From Beta vulgaris subsp. vulgaris (Eukaryota > Streptophyta > Magnoliopsida > Caryophyllales > Amaranthaceae), in NCBI RefSeq assembly GCF_026745355.1, contig NC_079208.1, positions 23,118,622 through 23,182,621 on the forward strand: DNA of 64,000 nt, written 5' to 3'. The stretch's first letter is position 1. Each line of letters opens with the position of its first letter. The notes beneath the pieces are model-generated. The model worked only from the letters and a program-made list of their open reading frames with translations, searched no databases and was not told the DNA's origin. A program made the translations under genes and the position numbers. This document shows positions 43,141 to 55,809 of this stretch, piece by piece.

Positions 43141-44437
43141 TATATGAAAGGTTGAAATATCATATATTTTATGACATCTGTTGGAGACACCACTTCCACT
43201 GTGAAAGCCATGAAATAATGTATAAGCTTAACAGATGCACATATAAGCATAAACACCATTATTCGGCCATGGTATACCTTCGCTCTGTATCATGCAAGAT
43301 TCTACTTAGGTAGAAGATGGCTTGCTCATGTCCCTTCTCTTGAGTAAGAAGACTACCAATAGAATCTTCACAAGTTGATAGATATAACCTTAATGGTTTT
43401 CCATTTTACCTTGGTGGAATCAATACTGTAGGACTTACTAAATCTTGATTGATTTGATCAAAATCCTCTTGATGATCCTTATCCCATTTAAAGTCTAATT
43501 CATGTTATAATCTTAATAGAGGTAAAAACTTTTTAGTCTTCCCAGCTAAATTAGCGATGAATCTCCTAACATAATTTACTTGTAAATGACTTAATCAAGT
43601 GTTATTTGTGCTTTAAGAAATCATTTGACTTAATAAGTATGTCATCCACATAAATTTTCATTATTTTACCAATCATGTATTTAAAGATTGTGTCCATGGC
43701 TCATTGCTATGTAGCATAAGCATGTTTTAAACCAAATGGCTTGGCTACATATTCAAATAAGCCTAATGATTTTGGACATCTAAAAGTTGTTCAATTACAA
43801 TCTTCGTATGCGATCCTTAATTGGTGATAAATAGCGTACTCATCCATAGAAGATATATATTCATATCTTGATGTTGCATCTATTAGGAGATTAGCTACAA
43901 GCATGGGGTATTGATCTTTAGGTGTTGCTTTATTCAAATCCCTAAAGTCAATGCAGATTATTATGTTGCCATTTTTCTTAACCACTAGGAATATATTAGA
44001 AATCCAATCAGCATATTGACAAGGCCTTATGAACTTTGCCTTAAGGAGTTTGTTTATCTCCTCTTGTATAGGCTCTGTTAGTTATGGCGCTAGTGTCCTA
44101 GAACTTTGGGCCACATGCTTGTATCCTTCATTGATAGGTAGTTTATGCTCTATTATCGTCCTATCAATAACAGGCATTTCATGGTGCTCCCAAGCAAAAC
44201 AATCTTTAATTCTTTTAGAATCTCAATTAGTTCATGTTTTTCTTGATTAATGAGATTTTCATTATCTCCTAGATTTCCTTCTTCTAGTGGATCATGAACT
44301 TCTTGTCTAATATCCTCACTTTTAGCCCATACTTTCTTATCTTCCACTTCTAGAGGTTCAAAGTCATACAAGGTGGAGCAACATGTACTAGAATTTGCGA
44401 GAAAATCTTCATGATATCTTTTAAAAACTAACTTCAA
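43140..44437 (-). pseudogene. Reverse transcriptase of gypsy-A
   Basis: The N-terminal frame (44437-44153) includes HELIEILKELKI, leading in another frame into the start of RT. From 43985 the sequence reads VKKNGNIIICIDFRDLNKAT, PKDQYPMLVANLLIDA and SSMDEYAIYHQLRI. The catalytic box YVDDILIKS is at about 43630-43660 in a further frame. Position and wording fit Tat RT. Numerous stops show decay. Confidence 0.88.
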
Positions 44438-44930
44438 GGTTTACAGAGACATGATAAACTTTTTAGAAAAATGTAATCTAACTCTATAAACTAACTAGAG
44501 CTAGTGATTGATCATAACTTGATGTCGGTTGAATAAATTCATATTTTGATTTAATATCTTTAACTTCTGAGACGTCTTTGATTTCTTCAATGAGAATTGC
44601 ACTAGAGTCTTTTAGCTAATTGTGAGTTAGTGACTCAAGTTGTAGAGCAACGTTAAACCTGATGTTGGGAATTGACTTTAAAGATTCCTTAATAAAAATA
44701 AAATCAGGAGATGTAATTAGGAAAACTTCCTCATCTGCTTGTACCATTTCAAAGGTATCACCATTCCACGGTATTAAAACCTGATAGAGTGATGATGGAA
44801 TAGCATAATTATGACGTAACTAGTCTCTTGCAAGTCTGGCATTAAAATCAGTACTATTTTCTACTATGAAGAAACCAATAAAAGTAGTTTTATTGCCTAC
44901 TTTAATCCTTGGAATGGCCATTCCTTCAAC

Positions 44931-45131
44931 CTATTCAGATAAATCGAAAAAACCAGTTATGTTGATCTGGATATTGTTCAAATCTTTTATGGTCTTTCCT
45001 AACTTTTTAAATGCAGAAAATGGCATAATATTGATAGTAGCTCCAGCATCTAGCAATACTCTACCGCCCCAAACGTACCCCCTCAAAATAAACATTTTAG
45101 AATAAAGCCTTAGTATGTTTATTATCAACAC
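44931..45131 (-). pseudogene. Aspartic protease of gypsy-A
   Basis: The frame carries GRVLLDAGATINIMPFSAF followed by KKLGKTIKDL and INITGFFDLSE. The active-site triplet DSG/DTG reads DAG and the flanking hydrophobics are intact, as in many Tat elements, so the fold assignment is firm although activity is doubtful. Downstream on the minus strand (44440-44930) is the linker to RT, broken by stops. Confidence 0.8.
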
Positions 45132-45719
45132 CCTCTGATCTAAAGATCTTATCTATGATTAATTTCTCAAAATCAGCTCTTAAATATGTTTAACTAGGCA
45201 TTCTCTTTTGTGGTCAATTTAAGTAAGAGGATAAACTTCGGGAAGAAGTAATTAATTTATATGCTTTCTCTTCATCAACTTCATCTGCCCAAGATGCATC
45301 AGTAGTTAGAAATGTTGACTGGTCCTCTGATCTCTTTAATTACGTTGGTAACATGATGACTACGTTACATTGCATATTCTGAGCTTCCTGATTTCCTACT
45401 AGAGATTCAGTTATCAATGGGTCTCCATCTAACAATAAGTCATTGTATGACACCAACAAATCCATATCTTCGGATCCAAATTTTGAGTCATACTCTTCAT
45501 TAACGCCATTTTTGTCAGCCTCTTTCATAAGAGAATCTTTTTCATGATGTTGTTGGACATTCATCTCTAGAGATGATGAACTACGTTGATTTTCTTATGG
45601 AGGCAACAATCTTGTGATACCATCTTGAAGAGCTTCTTCATTGATTCTAACATTTGCTATGAGAGACTCTTGCACATTTTGAGTGCTAATTTGAGCTCTC
45701 GTTGCAGCAACTCTAAGGC
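45132..45719 (-). other. Gag-protease linker of gypsy-A, decayed
   Basis: A short acidic ORF (45564-45340, with EEYDSKFGSEDMDLLVSYND) occupies this interval and would link Gag to protease. No domain is recognisable and there are several stops. Confidence 0.4.
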
Positions 45720-47819
45720 TCAACTTACCATTGATTTAAGCCTTGTTTCCCCTTGATTCCTCTTAGATTTTTCCATTCTTCTGAGAATCTTAAGAACTTG
45801 GATTTCACTTACATCTGCTTCGTTTGCTTTTGATAAAAAGTACGACCCATATCCATTATTTCTTCTTGGCCCTTGACTCATGGACCTCTTCTGGAATGGA
45901 CATTGATAAGCAGGAACACATGTAGGATTATTTGCTATGACCTGTGTTCTAATCATTTCAAAAGTTTTTTGTTTGAACATGATGAACACGTACCTCCCCT
46001 TAGAGTCTTGTAACCTTCTATTACAACTGGTTTGAAACGAGAATTTTTGGCAACTTCCTTGTAAGTTTTAGCTTTCTCCTCAGGCATCGCCAGGCTTAGA
46101 TTTGTTTTAGCATTTACATAGACCTTAGCTTTGGCTATGATGGCCTATCTTTGAGACAACCAATCTTTTGAGATTCAGTTGTCTAGTGAGGAACCCTCTA
46201 AGCACTTGGAATTGGTCTGTTGTATGCGACCCATTCATATGCCATCTGCACATGTATTCTAATCCTTCTTCATTAGCTATCTTTGGCATGACCAGGATCC
46301 CTTCATCAAGCAGTCTGTTAAAGAGCGGCTACCAATCTTAGTAGCTTAAGATGCCTGTAGAATAACAATAAAATCATTATTAATGGATACCATATTACAG
46401 GATAATGAAATGGTTCTTCCACTCCAATCATGTTAACATCTTCATCATCAGGGAACATGATATTTTTGTTATCAATCTCATCCTGAATTTTATTTTTAAA
46501 CATAATACATTCAGAAATATCATGGGTAACTGCATCATGACATTTACAATACTTTTTCCCTTTAACTTCATCAGCAGTTTTCAGTTTATGCATCCCTACT
46601 AGTTTTATCTTTTTATTAGATAATAACGAATCAAAGATGGCACTAGATTTTTCAGCATCAAAAGTGTACATTCTCTTTTGCCCATACTTTGTGTCTTTTG
46701 GCGCTGAGAATTATCTTTCCTCTAGGGGAGAACATTTATAAGGTGCTCCCTGGACGATTTCAACCACATCCACCTCTGGTGAGGTTTCAAAGTGAAAGGT
46801 TGCTCATTCGGAGGAAAGAAACTCTGGTGCCTTGCTGCACTTTAAGCCTGTAGGTTCCTTTCATACCTTACCGCTAATTCAGCTAATTCAACAAAATCAC
46901 CAAAGGCATGCCCATCAAACCTTTTTCCATAACTGAATCAACATCCCCTCTTGAGCCATTTGTACAAATTCTCTTTCAGGGATGCTAACATGACACCTAA
47001 TCTTAGCCATTTTCAGCCTACCTAGGTAGTATTCTATAGACTCTCCTAACCTCTATTGAATTCTAGCCAAGTCACTTAAAGTCACTTCGGGTTCAGTTCG
47101 TGCAAAATGATTAGTAAATTGCACTTGCATATCCTGCCATGAGTGAATGGAATTGGGTGGTAAATTTCTATACCACCAAAAAGTTATTTTAGTTTGAGAC
47201 ATTGAAAACATTCTTAATTTAAAAACTCATTATCAGCTGCCTCCCTAGATTGACAATTGAACCTACCTACTTGTTCCTCGGCTGATACTCTATCATTGCA
47301 TGAGAATAAAGTAAAGTCAGGTATTTTGAATTTCCTAGGGAATGGATTGGCTATATCAATCCATTCAGGGTAAGGCTTTTGACCTATCTGCCTATGACCT
47401 TTCCTAAAGTTATCTCCCACTAATCTTTAGACTAGCGCCTCAACTTGTGTTGCTATGGGATCTTGATTTCTCCTTGGATGTCTAGATTTCCATTTCCCAT
47501 GTTCGCCATTTGATCATACATATGATTTTGGGTTGGGATTGAAAGGTTGATTATGATAACCTCCCATAGGAATATCCTAGCGATGAACGTAGTTAGGATT
47601 ATTTGTTCCCTGTGCCATTTGTGGCTGAAAGGTGTGCCCATTAGTGGGTACCCCCTGTTGGTAAGTTCCGGTTGCATGAGCAAATGGAGCTTGATTAGGA
47701 CCATAACCTGGGGCATTCCCATAATGAGACGTCCCAACGATAGATGGTTGGTAAGGCACACTAGTGGAAAAAAACGGAAGGGCTGCAGTCAAATCTTCCC
47801 TAAGGCACTACAAGAAAAT

Positions 47820-48345
47820 TCCCCTATAGAGGCAACACCTTGATGAAACCAATTTTTCTATATCCTCTAAAAGTGTTTTTTAGCATTAGTTAATTTTAGT
47901 TACCTCTAAACGTTGTTTTTTAGCATCAGTAAATTTTAGTTTGCTCCTAAAAGTACTTTTTAGCATCAATAAAATTATGGTTGCCTCTAAAATAATTTTT
48001 TTAGCATCAAGAAAATTTATGTGCCTCTAAAAGTAGTTTTCAGCATTAATAAAACAATGGTTGCCTCTAAAACATTCTTTTTAGCATCAGGAAAATTTAT
48101 GCTACCCCTAAAAGTAATTTTAGCATTAACGAAATAATGGTTGCCTCTAAAACTTTTTTTTTTAGCATCAGCGAAATTTAAACTGCCCTTAAAAGTAGCT
48201 TTAGCATTAATGAAAATAATGGTTGCCTCTAAAACCTTTTTTCTCACAAAAGTGAAATTCAGGTTGCCTCTAAAACATCATTTTAACAATAGTCAACTCT
48301 AGGTCTCCCCTAAAAGTAACTTTTAAGAATTATTTAGATTGATGC
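47820..48345 (+). repeat. Subterminal repeat array of CACTA element 5
   Basis: About eleven degenerate units of 40-50 bases alternate GGTTGCCTCTAAAA or CCCCTAAAAGTA with TTTTTAGCATCARTAAAATT. They sit next to the left end and the core TGCCTCTA recurs at the right end (52412-52419). Such arrays are the usual transposase-binding sites of CACTA elements. Confidence 0.75.
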
Positions 48346-49252
48346 TGCCGCCAAAAGCTCATCCACTACTACAAAAACACCGTTTCGAGTCGACATGTAT
48401 ATAATTATGGAAGTCACCTAATATATAAGATTCAATTCTATATGTAAGATTTTTTTTTTCCAAAAAATTAATAAACTATTATGGGTCACCTTAGGCGACA
48501 CTAAAAAGGTCTTCATATTATTTATAAGAAACTATTAATTAAAAAGCTGAAGTTTTTACAATTTATCATAAATAAAAGAAAGAATCAGAGCTTCCTAACG
48601 TATCCAACACAATATTACATCTTCCTTTTTTGTGTTGCATAACATTGGATGTGGGTAGCTCTTTAATTAAAATTGAAATTGATTCTTATCTATTCTATCT
48701 CTCTTGCTTATCATGTTTCCTAGTTGTTCTTTTCTGTTCTTTATCTTCCTAATTCCCAATTGATCCATCTCAAGAGGAAAATCGCAATAATGGAATAGAG
48801 AACTTCCCAAAAAAAAAAATTTAGATTCATCCAATTCAGAAAATTTAGAAAACCCATTTCATTGAAACTTTAAAATTTATAATGGAAAAAAAACCTCGAA
48901 ATATCTAGATATCAAAAGTATACTAAGAAGTGAAATAAGAAAAACTAAAGGGGGAAGCCCAAATTTAATAGCACTGTTTTTAAGAGCGTTTATTTAAAAG
49001 ATGATTATATTTATTAAGTTAATTATGTTTCAATTTTTTTTGAGGGGTCGAAAATTATTATTTTATTTGAGTTGTGGAGTATTATTTTTATTTGTCGTGT
49101 TGTAATGTATTTATTTATTTAATTACATGAGATTATTTCTATTATTATTATTTTATATTTTGGGTTTTGTGCAATTAGTTGAGCGGTGTTTCGCCAATTT
49201 GAAAAACTAAAATCGGTTTACCCTTTAATTCTTTTTTCCCCCTTTTGTCGGT

Positions 49253-49660
49253 TTAACTTAACAAAACCCCATTCCTTCTCATACTTGTGGTTACCCAAAC
49301 GAAACATCCTAAAACTCGTTCCCTCACTCCCATCAAACCCTCAAACCCTTCTGTCTCCCAGTTAAACCCAAAGGCTAATTCTTTTCTCTCGCCTGATGTC
49401 GCCAGAGTTTTCCCTATCTCGCCGGAGTCCGATACCACACCGACGCCTAGCTCCCCTCTTCCCTTCGCGCGTCGTTCGCTTTGCATGCTGCTGCTGCTTC
49501 TGTTCAGTACTCCTATAACTACTCGATTGGAAACCACCGCCTGCTGCCATCGCCTCATCAAGTGCGCCCCGCCACTAGACCAAGAACCAGCCTTACCGAA
49601 GCTTCGAGACCCTTCGGTCCCCTGTTCTTCGCTGCTCTTGTGAGCATAGGTAAATCATAC
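49253..49660 (+). other. GC-richer exon-like block inside CACTA element 5
   Basis: An ORF of 118 codons (49287-49643) is rich in Pro, Ser and Thr (DTTPTPSSPLPFARRSL) and is followed by GTGAGCATAG then GTAAATC, a plausible splice donor. The contrast with the AT-rich surroundings suggests a first exon or 5' UTR of a captured or native transcription unit. I recognise no domain and the protein may not be made. Confidence 0.3.
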
Positions 49661-49719
49661 CTCGTTATTTCAGTTTCTAATTTCCTTTGAAATTCACAAA
49701 TACCAAGACCGAGTTGCTG

Positions 49720-50060
49720 TTGTTTGTTGTTCTGTTGTGGTTGTTTATAGTTAATGGGTTGTGAATTGTTGCTGGTTTGGTGTTGTTGTTGTTGTTGTTG
49801 TTGCTATTATGATTGTTGGTGTAGCTGTAGCGTTGTTGTTGTTGGTAGTTTTAATTTGTTGTCGTTGGGAGTGTTGTAGTGGTGGTGTTGAGTTGCTGTT
49901 GTTTGTTGTTGTTGCCGCCCTGTTGTTGTAGTTGTTGTAGTTATGGTGGTTGTTGTGGAGTTGTTGTGGTGGATGTTTTTGGGTTGCTGTTATTATTGTT
50001 CGTTGTTTGTGCGTTATTGTTGTTGTGGCAGTGCGTGGTTGTAGTTGTGGCAGTGCGTTG
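49720..50060 (+). repeat. TTG-rich simple sequence
   Basis: Runs of TTG/GTTGTTGTT, purest at about 49778-49803, extend with interruptions over 340 bases. The apparent Cys/Leu-rich ORF here is a by-product of the repeat. Confidence 0.8.
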
Positions 50061-51215
50061 GTTCTTGATTTAGGTGAAGGTTGTGAGTTGAATTTAGTTA
50101 ATTTAGCTCTATAATAAGAATTCTCATTATGAATTAAGGATTATGGAATTGGGATGCTAGTCGATGTAGCTAATGTCATCGAAGTTATAGTTATTAATTA
50201 AGGATTACAAAAATTAGAATGTTAAAGGTTGATAATTTCTAAATTAGGAATTGGTTATGGTTCCATTTTCTTAGATTAGTTAAGATTGATTATGGATTAT
50301 CGTTAATTGTGAGGTGATTCTTGGAGGATGATTTTGCAGAGAGGTGTAGGGCTATGTGGCTGGTCCTAGATGATTGCACTTCAATTTTCACAAGAAAACG
50401 TAGGTCAAGTTACATGTGGGTTTTGAAATTCCTTTAAATGATATTTTATGTTTTGAATCTACAATTCATTTTCTGATAGATATATTTTCCTCACTAAAAT
50501 TATGATTGATTTAGTGATGCTCTGCTTTAAATATGAGTGCAGGTCTATATTCGAGTGTTGTGGCTAAAGCACAATTAGAGAGAAAAAATTATGTGCATCA
50601 ATGTAATGTAATTTTTTTCTTTCTGGCTTCAAGTTTGAGTATATAAAATCTGCAATGCAAGATTTGTGGCTCAACTTTGAGGTTTTCAAGTGACTTGTTT
50701 TCTTTTAACTAATGAAATCCTTATGATTTTTTCCTTAATATTCAGTTTGATGTCACGTTTCCCACTTTACCAAGTTCAATTCTTTGCCTTCATGCTATGT
50801 CATTAGCATTTGATCTGGTGCTAAAGTTGTGCATTCATAATTGTTGTGTTAAATGAAAGTAAGACTCAATTATTTTAGGGGAGAAAGCCCCTCTATAGAA
50901 ATAAGAAATTGTGAAGTATGTATATTTTAACTTTAAAGAATAATTAATGTAATAGTGTTAAATATTGTAGTAAAAAAATTAATGTCAACTAGCAAAACAA
51001 TAAGTCTTGTGTCATGTGTAGTAGTGTTTACAGTTATTGGGAGTGATTATATAACTATATATTTATTTATTGAATCACTAAGAGTCTACTTAAATCACAA
51101 GAAGTGGGCTTATGGGTGGGGTGTCAAATAGTTTGGAGTTTGGTGAATGAACCCTAAATTGCAACCATTAGACTTAACACTCATGGTATACAGTATATAG
51201 TTCTCTTTTGTCCTA

Positions 51216-51427
51216 TTTCCTCGGTTTTTTTTTTTTACTTGCAACACTTTTTTTCCATCAACTCCAATGCATAATTTGGGTAGGTGAGAGGTAGAAAGGA
51301 AAAAAAAGGAGGGCCTCATGTGCTTGGATGGAGATACAGAGAAAGGAAAAGCAAATGTAAAAAGTGTTGCAAGTAATTAATTATTTATCTTTTAGGAATG
51401 TGTTGCAAGTAAAAAAAATGGAGGAAG
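51216..51427. mobile_element. Stowaway-type MITE
   Basis: A 212-base segment has inverted ends TTTCCTCGGTTTTTTT and, complemented, CTTCCTCCATTTTTTT, both running into ACTTGCAACAC, and TA on each side (51214-51215 and 51428-51429). The CTYCCTCCGTTTT-type end and TA duplication are those of Tc1/mariner-derived Stowaway elements. It lies inside CACTA element 5. Confidence 0.8.
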
Positions 51428-54400
51428 TATTTAAATTGACTATTGATATTGTTGTTTCTCTATTATGTTTGTTATGGAAAGTTTTAAGTTATATGGGATG
51501 ATGTGGCTTATCTTTAGATACCGAGGTTGAGAAGATAATAATTCAAACTAAGTATTTTCTCTATGGATTCTTATCATTTATTGATTTATGATGAAATAAT
51601 GTTCATTTTCCCATATAAACTGCACTTTACGTACGTACTGTCAAATAGAAAAACATAAGTATGCCCATATACAATTATTGAACATGACTTTAAATTTTTG
51701 TAACTTCTAAACATATGTTTTCAATCATTCAATGCAGATATAGTAGTAAGTAAGATGCTAAGAAAGAGCATTTGACTAAACAGGATTACTAAAAAGGTTA
51801 AACTCTAAAAGGCAAAGGTTTTATATCATCACTTTTTGTTACTTTCATCTAGGATTGTTACAAAAAAGGGTAATGTTTATTATAATTTTTCATTTAATTG
51901 GTTGGCTAATTCTTTTTTCTGATGTAAGGGATGTTTGAAGATGATGAGAAGTCTAGCATGAGTAGGAATCCAAGCTTCTCCAAAAAATTGTATATTTACC
52001 AAATTGGTTGTTTCAATTTCTTTTAGGCAAATTCTTAATGCATGTATAGTTGATTATTGGGATCATTAAGATTTGAGATTTTGTATTATTGAGGATCAAG
52101 ACCAATGTTGATTTGGTTCAACTTTGGTGTTGGTTTTTGTTATCTTTCTGGTTTTTTGTTGGTTTTAGGCTTGCAAGTTGTTGCAAGCCATTGGGTGTTT
52201 TATTTAGGTTTTTGAGCTTGTACTACAGTTTATTCGCTTTTGGATAATAATATTGCTTAGAGCAAAATAAATCTCTGATTTCCTTAAAGTTTTTTGGTTT
52301 ACCATTAATTAGAAGCAACCACTAATTAGCGATGGAACTATTAGAAGCAACCACTAATTTGCTTCAAAAATTTATTAGAGGCTACGTCTTTATTTTCAGA
52401 GGCAAATTTATCTTGCCTCTATAGACGATTTTTTTTGTAGTGAGGGCTGTGTTTTTGGCCAGCAACCCTTTCCGTAGCAGCCCTTCATTAAAAGTGAAGG
52501 GTTGCGTTTTTAAACCGCAACCCTTCACAACGAAGGGCTGCGGTTGGGGCCCAAAAATATAACCGCAACCCTTTTGACCCAAAAAAATTAATTTTTTTTT
52601 TTGCATTTTTTTACTTAACAGATTCGTAAGGCCGCTTATGCTAAACCGAAAAGGTCTTGAAGTATATAGAACACAATTTTGGAACACACATTGCCCCACT
52701 ATGAAAAGCTTATGCTAAATAGCATGATTAACTTTAATCCATACATGAAAATCATAAATCCGAGCCATTAAAACGTAAACCCTCCCACCGAAAGTCCCAA
52801 TATCAAAACGAAAATGAAAAAAAAGGGACGAGAATAAAAAAAACGAACGGAAATGACAAAAAAATAGAACGAAAATGAAAAAAAATTAACGAAAATGAAA
52901 AAAAATTAACGAAAATGAACAAAAATGAAAAAAAAAAACGAACGAAAATACAAAAGAGAAAAATTATATATCTAAAATTACATGAACATTAATCAAAACA
53001 AAGATCAAGAAATTATAGATCTGAAAAATGAAAAATCATCACTTGTTGCTGTCGTTGCTTAAGTGGATTTCGACGACGACGAAAAGATGGCAGGAGTTCG
53101 ACCGACAGAGAAAAGGACAAACGACGAGGAACGACGCGGGAAGGCGGCGCAGGTTAAAGAACGACCAACCCTCATTGAGAGGATAAGGAACGAATATTCG
53201 CTGCCGTCGGAGGGTGAAACTTTGAGAACGAATATTTGTTGTTATAGCTCCTCTCGATGAAACTTTGCCTCAGTGATCCCAATTTTTCTGCCATTTTTGT
53301 TTGTTTGTTTATTTGTTTAGGAGATATATAATTTGAAGAATAGCTAAAATCCCCACTGAAAAGCCGTGACGATGGAATTTAGAACCATGAAGAAGATTGA
53401 AAAGACGAATGAGCATGGCAAAAATTGGAAGCGAAAATTGGGTGAATTATAGAATGATTGAGAAATGAGAATTCGTATTTTTAGGTTGAAAAAGTTGGGT
53501 TAGAATTTGAAGAGAAGAGGAGAGAGAGAGTGATGAAGACGTGCAATGGGCCAGCAGAGGAGTAAAGGAGATGATGAAGACTTACTTGAAAGAGGAAGAG
53601 AGGAAGAGAAGAAGAGAGGAGGGAGGAGGAAGGAGGGTGAGAGAGAAGGGAGAAGGAAGGACATGAGAGAGGAGAGAGAATGAGTCCGCTTAATATGTTA
53701 AGCCCGCGATTAATTCCTTTGAAAAGTTTTTTAAGAAAAGCCCATAAAGGGATGTGTTTTTTAGAAAACTCATCCCTTTATTACTTATAAGGCTGCGGTT
53801 TTTTAAAAACAGCAGCCCGTCACTAAAAGGGCTGTGGTTTTTGCATTGGCCGCAACCCTTCGTAAGTGAAGGGTTGTAGTTTTTGGGCTAACCGCAACCC
53901 CTCACTAAGAAGGGGTGCGTTTTTTCAAAACACGCAGCCCTTGCAGCGCAGCCCTTCCATTTTTTTCCACTAATGGCATATCCGTAGAAGATAAAGGGTT
54001 CTCAACCATAATTAGTTGATTTAGAGGCATATATGCCTGAGGTGAACTGTTGTTGTTTGCAATAAAAGCACATTGCCTCTGACATCCATGTGATTGTCCA
54101 GGTTGGTGAGTGTTATCTCCAAACTGTCCACCACTCATGGAAAAAGAAGGTTGTTGACGTCTTAGCGCCTAGTCCAAGCCTGGCTACATGCTCGCTGCCA
54201 TTTCATCACTTCTCCTAAAATTCCCATGACCATTCTCTCCAAGGCTTAAGGGACTTGCCCTTGTTCGACGCCCCTGAGAGGAAGTTTGTGGATCAGTTGA
54301 TACCAGTGGATCTTTATTCTCAACGTGGGAAAATTGTACCCTTGATGGATAAGGTATTCGGAGATCTGGTGTTATTCCACGATCTTTTTTTATCGTAACT

Positions 54401-55050
54401 AGTTGGATTTCTTCTAAAGCCTTAAGCATTTTATCATTGAGTTGGTAATGTTTTTCTACTAACGATTCCAAACGAGTAACTACTTTAGTAGCAAGAGATA
54501 TTGACATTGACGTAAACGTTGCACTCATAGTATCAGTAATATCTCCGAGTATTCGATCTACTTGCCCCGAGTTAATATCTCTATCCTCACCTATCCTTTA
54601 AAGGATATCTGTGAAGACTCTGGCTGATTCATGGCCTAAATTTATGTAGTTAGAATCAAATTATTGCCTTTGACTCTCCCTGGCCTCCAATAGTAATTGT
54701 TTCACTATTTCAGTGAACTTTCCGTACAATTGATGCACGAATGCACTGCCAGTACTACATGGAGATGAAATTTCCCTTTTGGGGTGTTTCTCCTTGTGAC
54801 TCTCCTAAGGTATGATGAACAGGTTCACCATCATCCTCAGGCACCCTAGATTCTGAATGTAACGAATTATTATCTTCCATATTTTGGGAGACTAGTTCAA
54901 CTCTAGGACATTCTCTATTCTTTCGAGAACGTGTACTCAGCATTTGTAAGATATGAAATAAAACTAACAATGGCTAGTTCAAATAAAAGACTACTTGGAA
55001 TAATAGTTTTTAAAGAGGAAAATTTCACAATTTGATTATGAATCTTTGTT

Positions 55051-55067
55051 CTCCCCTGTGGTCGCCA
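55051..55067 (-). other. Primer-binding site of gypsy-A
   Basis: The minus strand reads TGGCGACCACAGGGGAG starting seven bases from the LTR edge at 55075. It fixes the minus orientation of gypsy-A. Confidence 0.7.
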
Positions 55068-55074
55068 AAAAACA

Positions 55075-55809
55075 TGTTGGTGCAAAATCAGTTGGATGAC
55101 TTAGCAAACAAGTCAATGCAAATCCAATAGTTAGATACTGAGCACCACAAGAGTCTTAGTCCCCAGGGGTTATCGGTTTTAATTAGATAAAATTGCTAAC
55201 GTACTTTGTTATAGCTGAAGGTAATTAAACTACAATGCCTAATAAATTCAGGCAATATGTATTAAATAAGATAATCAACACAATAATTAATTATTGATTA
55301 AACCTGAATAATCCCACTCATATCACAAACTTCTAGAAAGATTCTTTATAACACACATGAAGATAAACTAGGCTGGACAATTAAAGGGAAAACATGAAGA
55401 TGGATACCTTTATAAGTTCCGGCTAAAACCGGAGATGAACAAACATATCACTTCAGTACATGCTAGGCTAGGAACTAAACTATAATCCCAGAGGGGGGGG
55501 TGGCTAATCTAGGTTAAAGCTACGCTAGAAAAGAAGTAAAGTGCATGTCGTCGTGTGTTGTGTTTGTTGTCCTTCAAATGATTCTTCTTCTTGTATTTAT
55601 ACTTCATAACCACACGTAACTTCCTTGCCTCTTTGGGGGGGGGGGGGATTGATTTGAATCATCCATGATTCAAATCATAACTGTTGACTATTTATTATGG
55701 GCTTCTTAGTATAATTGAACCTCCATATTTAAATAAACATTAAATCCTTTGGGGATTAATACAATGTATCATAATAAATGCTAGCCATTACATAATAATG
55801 GTGGTAACA
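55075..55809 (-). mobile_element. 5' LTR of gypsy-A
   Basis: On the plus strand it starts TGTTGGTGCAAAATCAG and ends GGTGGTAACA, 735 bases. It matches 20630-20715 and 23722-24180 and contains G runs at 55494-55500 and 55637-55649. It is uninterrupted, so it serves as the reference copy for the damaged 3' LTR. Confidence 0.88.

Larger units (their letters stand above)
47806..52442. mobile_element. CACTA element 5, nested in element 4
   Basis: The ends are CACTACAAGAAAATTCCCCT and, complemented, CACTACAAAAAAAATCGTCT, each followed by ATAGAGGCAA. The duplication is AGG (47803-47805 and 52443-52445). It interrupts element 4 only 47 bases from that element's left end. The interior has a direct-repeat array, a GC-richer exon-like block at 49253-49660, TTG-rich DNA, a Stowaway MITE and long AT-rich DNA. 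I see no transposase domain, so it is non-autonomous. Confidence 0.9.
47759..53975. mobile_element. CACTA element 4, host of a nested CACTA
   Basis: The left end is CACTAGTGGAAAAAAACGGA and the complemented right end is CATTAGTGGAAAAAAATGGA, both followed by AGGGCTGC. The duplication GCA flanks it (47756-47758 and 53976-53978). The right half (52446-53975) has alternating AAGGGCTGCGGTT and AACCGCAACCCTT units near both ends, a GA-rich tract (53515-53680) and a short basic ORF at 53063-53260 (EKRTNDEERRGKAAQ). No transposase is visible. The element sits in gypsy-A gag. Confidence 0.88.
45720..54943 (-). pseudogene. Gag of gypsy-A, split by nested CACTA elements
   Basis: The likely start is MLSTRSRKNRECPRVELVSQ at 54943. 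The N-terminal part (54528-54184) has a short helical stretch (ESLVEKHYQLNDKMLKALEE) and runs up to the insertion at 53978. It resumes at 47758 with a Gln/Pro/Gly-rich region (YGNAPGYGPNQAPFAHATG). The capsid core is at 47420-46960 (PYPEWIDIANPFPRKFKIPD, then NEFLNLRMFSMSQTKITFWW). A zinc-knuckle-like CKCHDAVTHDISECIMF at about 46540 and a final Arg/Lys-rich frame (45989-45720) follow. Stops separate these pieces. Confidence 0.8.
20630..55809 (-). mobile_element. Gypsy-A: minus-strand Tat-lineage Ty3/gypsy retrotransposon
   Basis: The 5' LTR is 55075-55809 and the damaged 3' LTR starts at 20630. Flanks are GTGTG (20625-20629) and GTATG (55810-55814), a 5-base duplication with one mismatch. 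The internal order on the minus strand is primer site, gag, protease, RT, RNase H, second RNase H, integrase, then an extra ORF on the opposite strand. Two RNase H regions and the RT wording (NKATPKDQYPM, SSMDEYAIYHQ) point to the Tat lineage. Four insertions expand it: CACTA at 20716, CACTA at 26503, gypsy-B at 28882 and nested CACTAs at 47759. Every ORF is broken. Confidence 0.88.

Noticed and set aside
47820..48345. CRISPR-like repeat array
   Set aside because: The genome is a plant's, the units are degenerate with unequal spacing and sit next to a CACTA end; they are subterminal repeats.
49879..50073. Cys/Leu-rich small ORF
   Set aside because: It is produced by TTG-rich simple sequence and shows no coding features.
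48365..51026. CACTACTACA at 48365 and TGTAGTAGTG at 51017-51026 as ends of a further CACTA
   Set aside because: Only about ten bases match, the three-base flanks differ (ATC and TTT) and the subterminal sequences are unrelated. At most 48365 is a solitary end.
55494..55649. G runs as a functional quadruplex
   Set aside because: The runs are isolated homopolymers, not four spaced G tracts, and are absent from the sister LTR.
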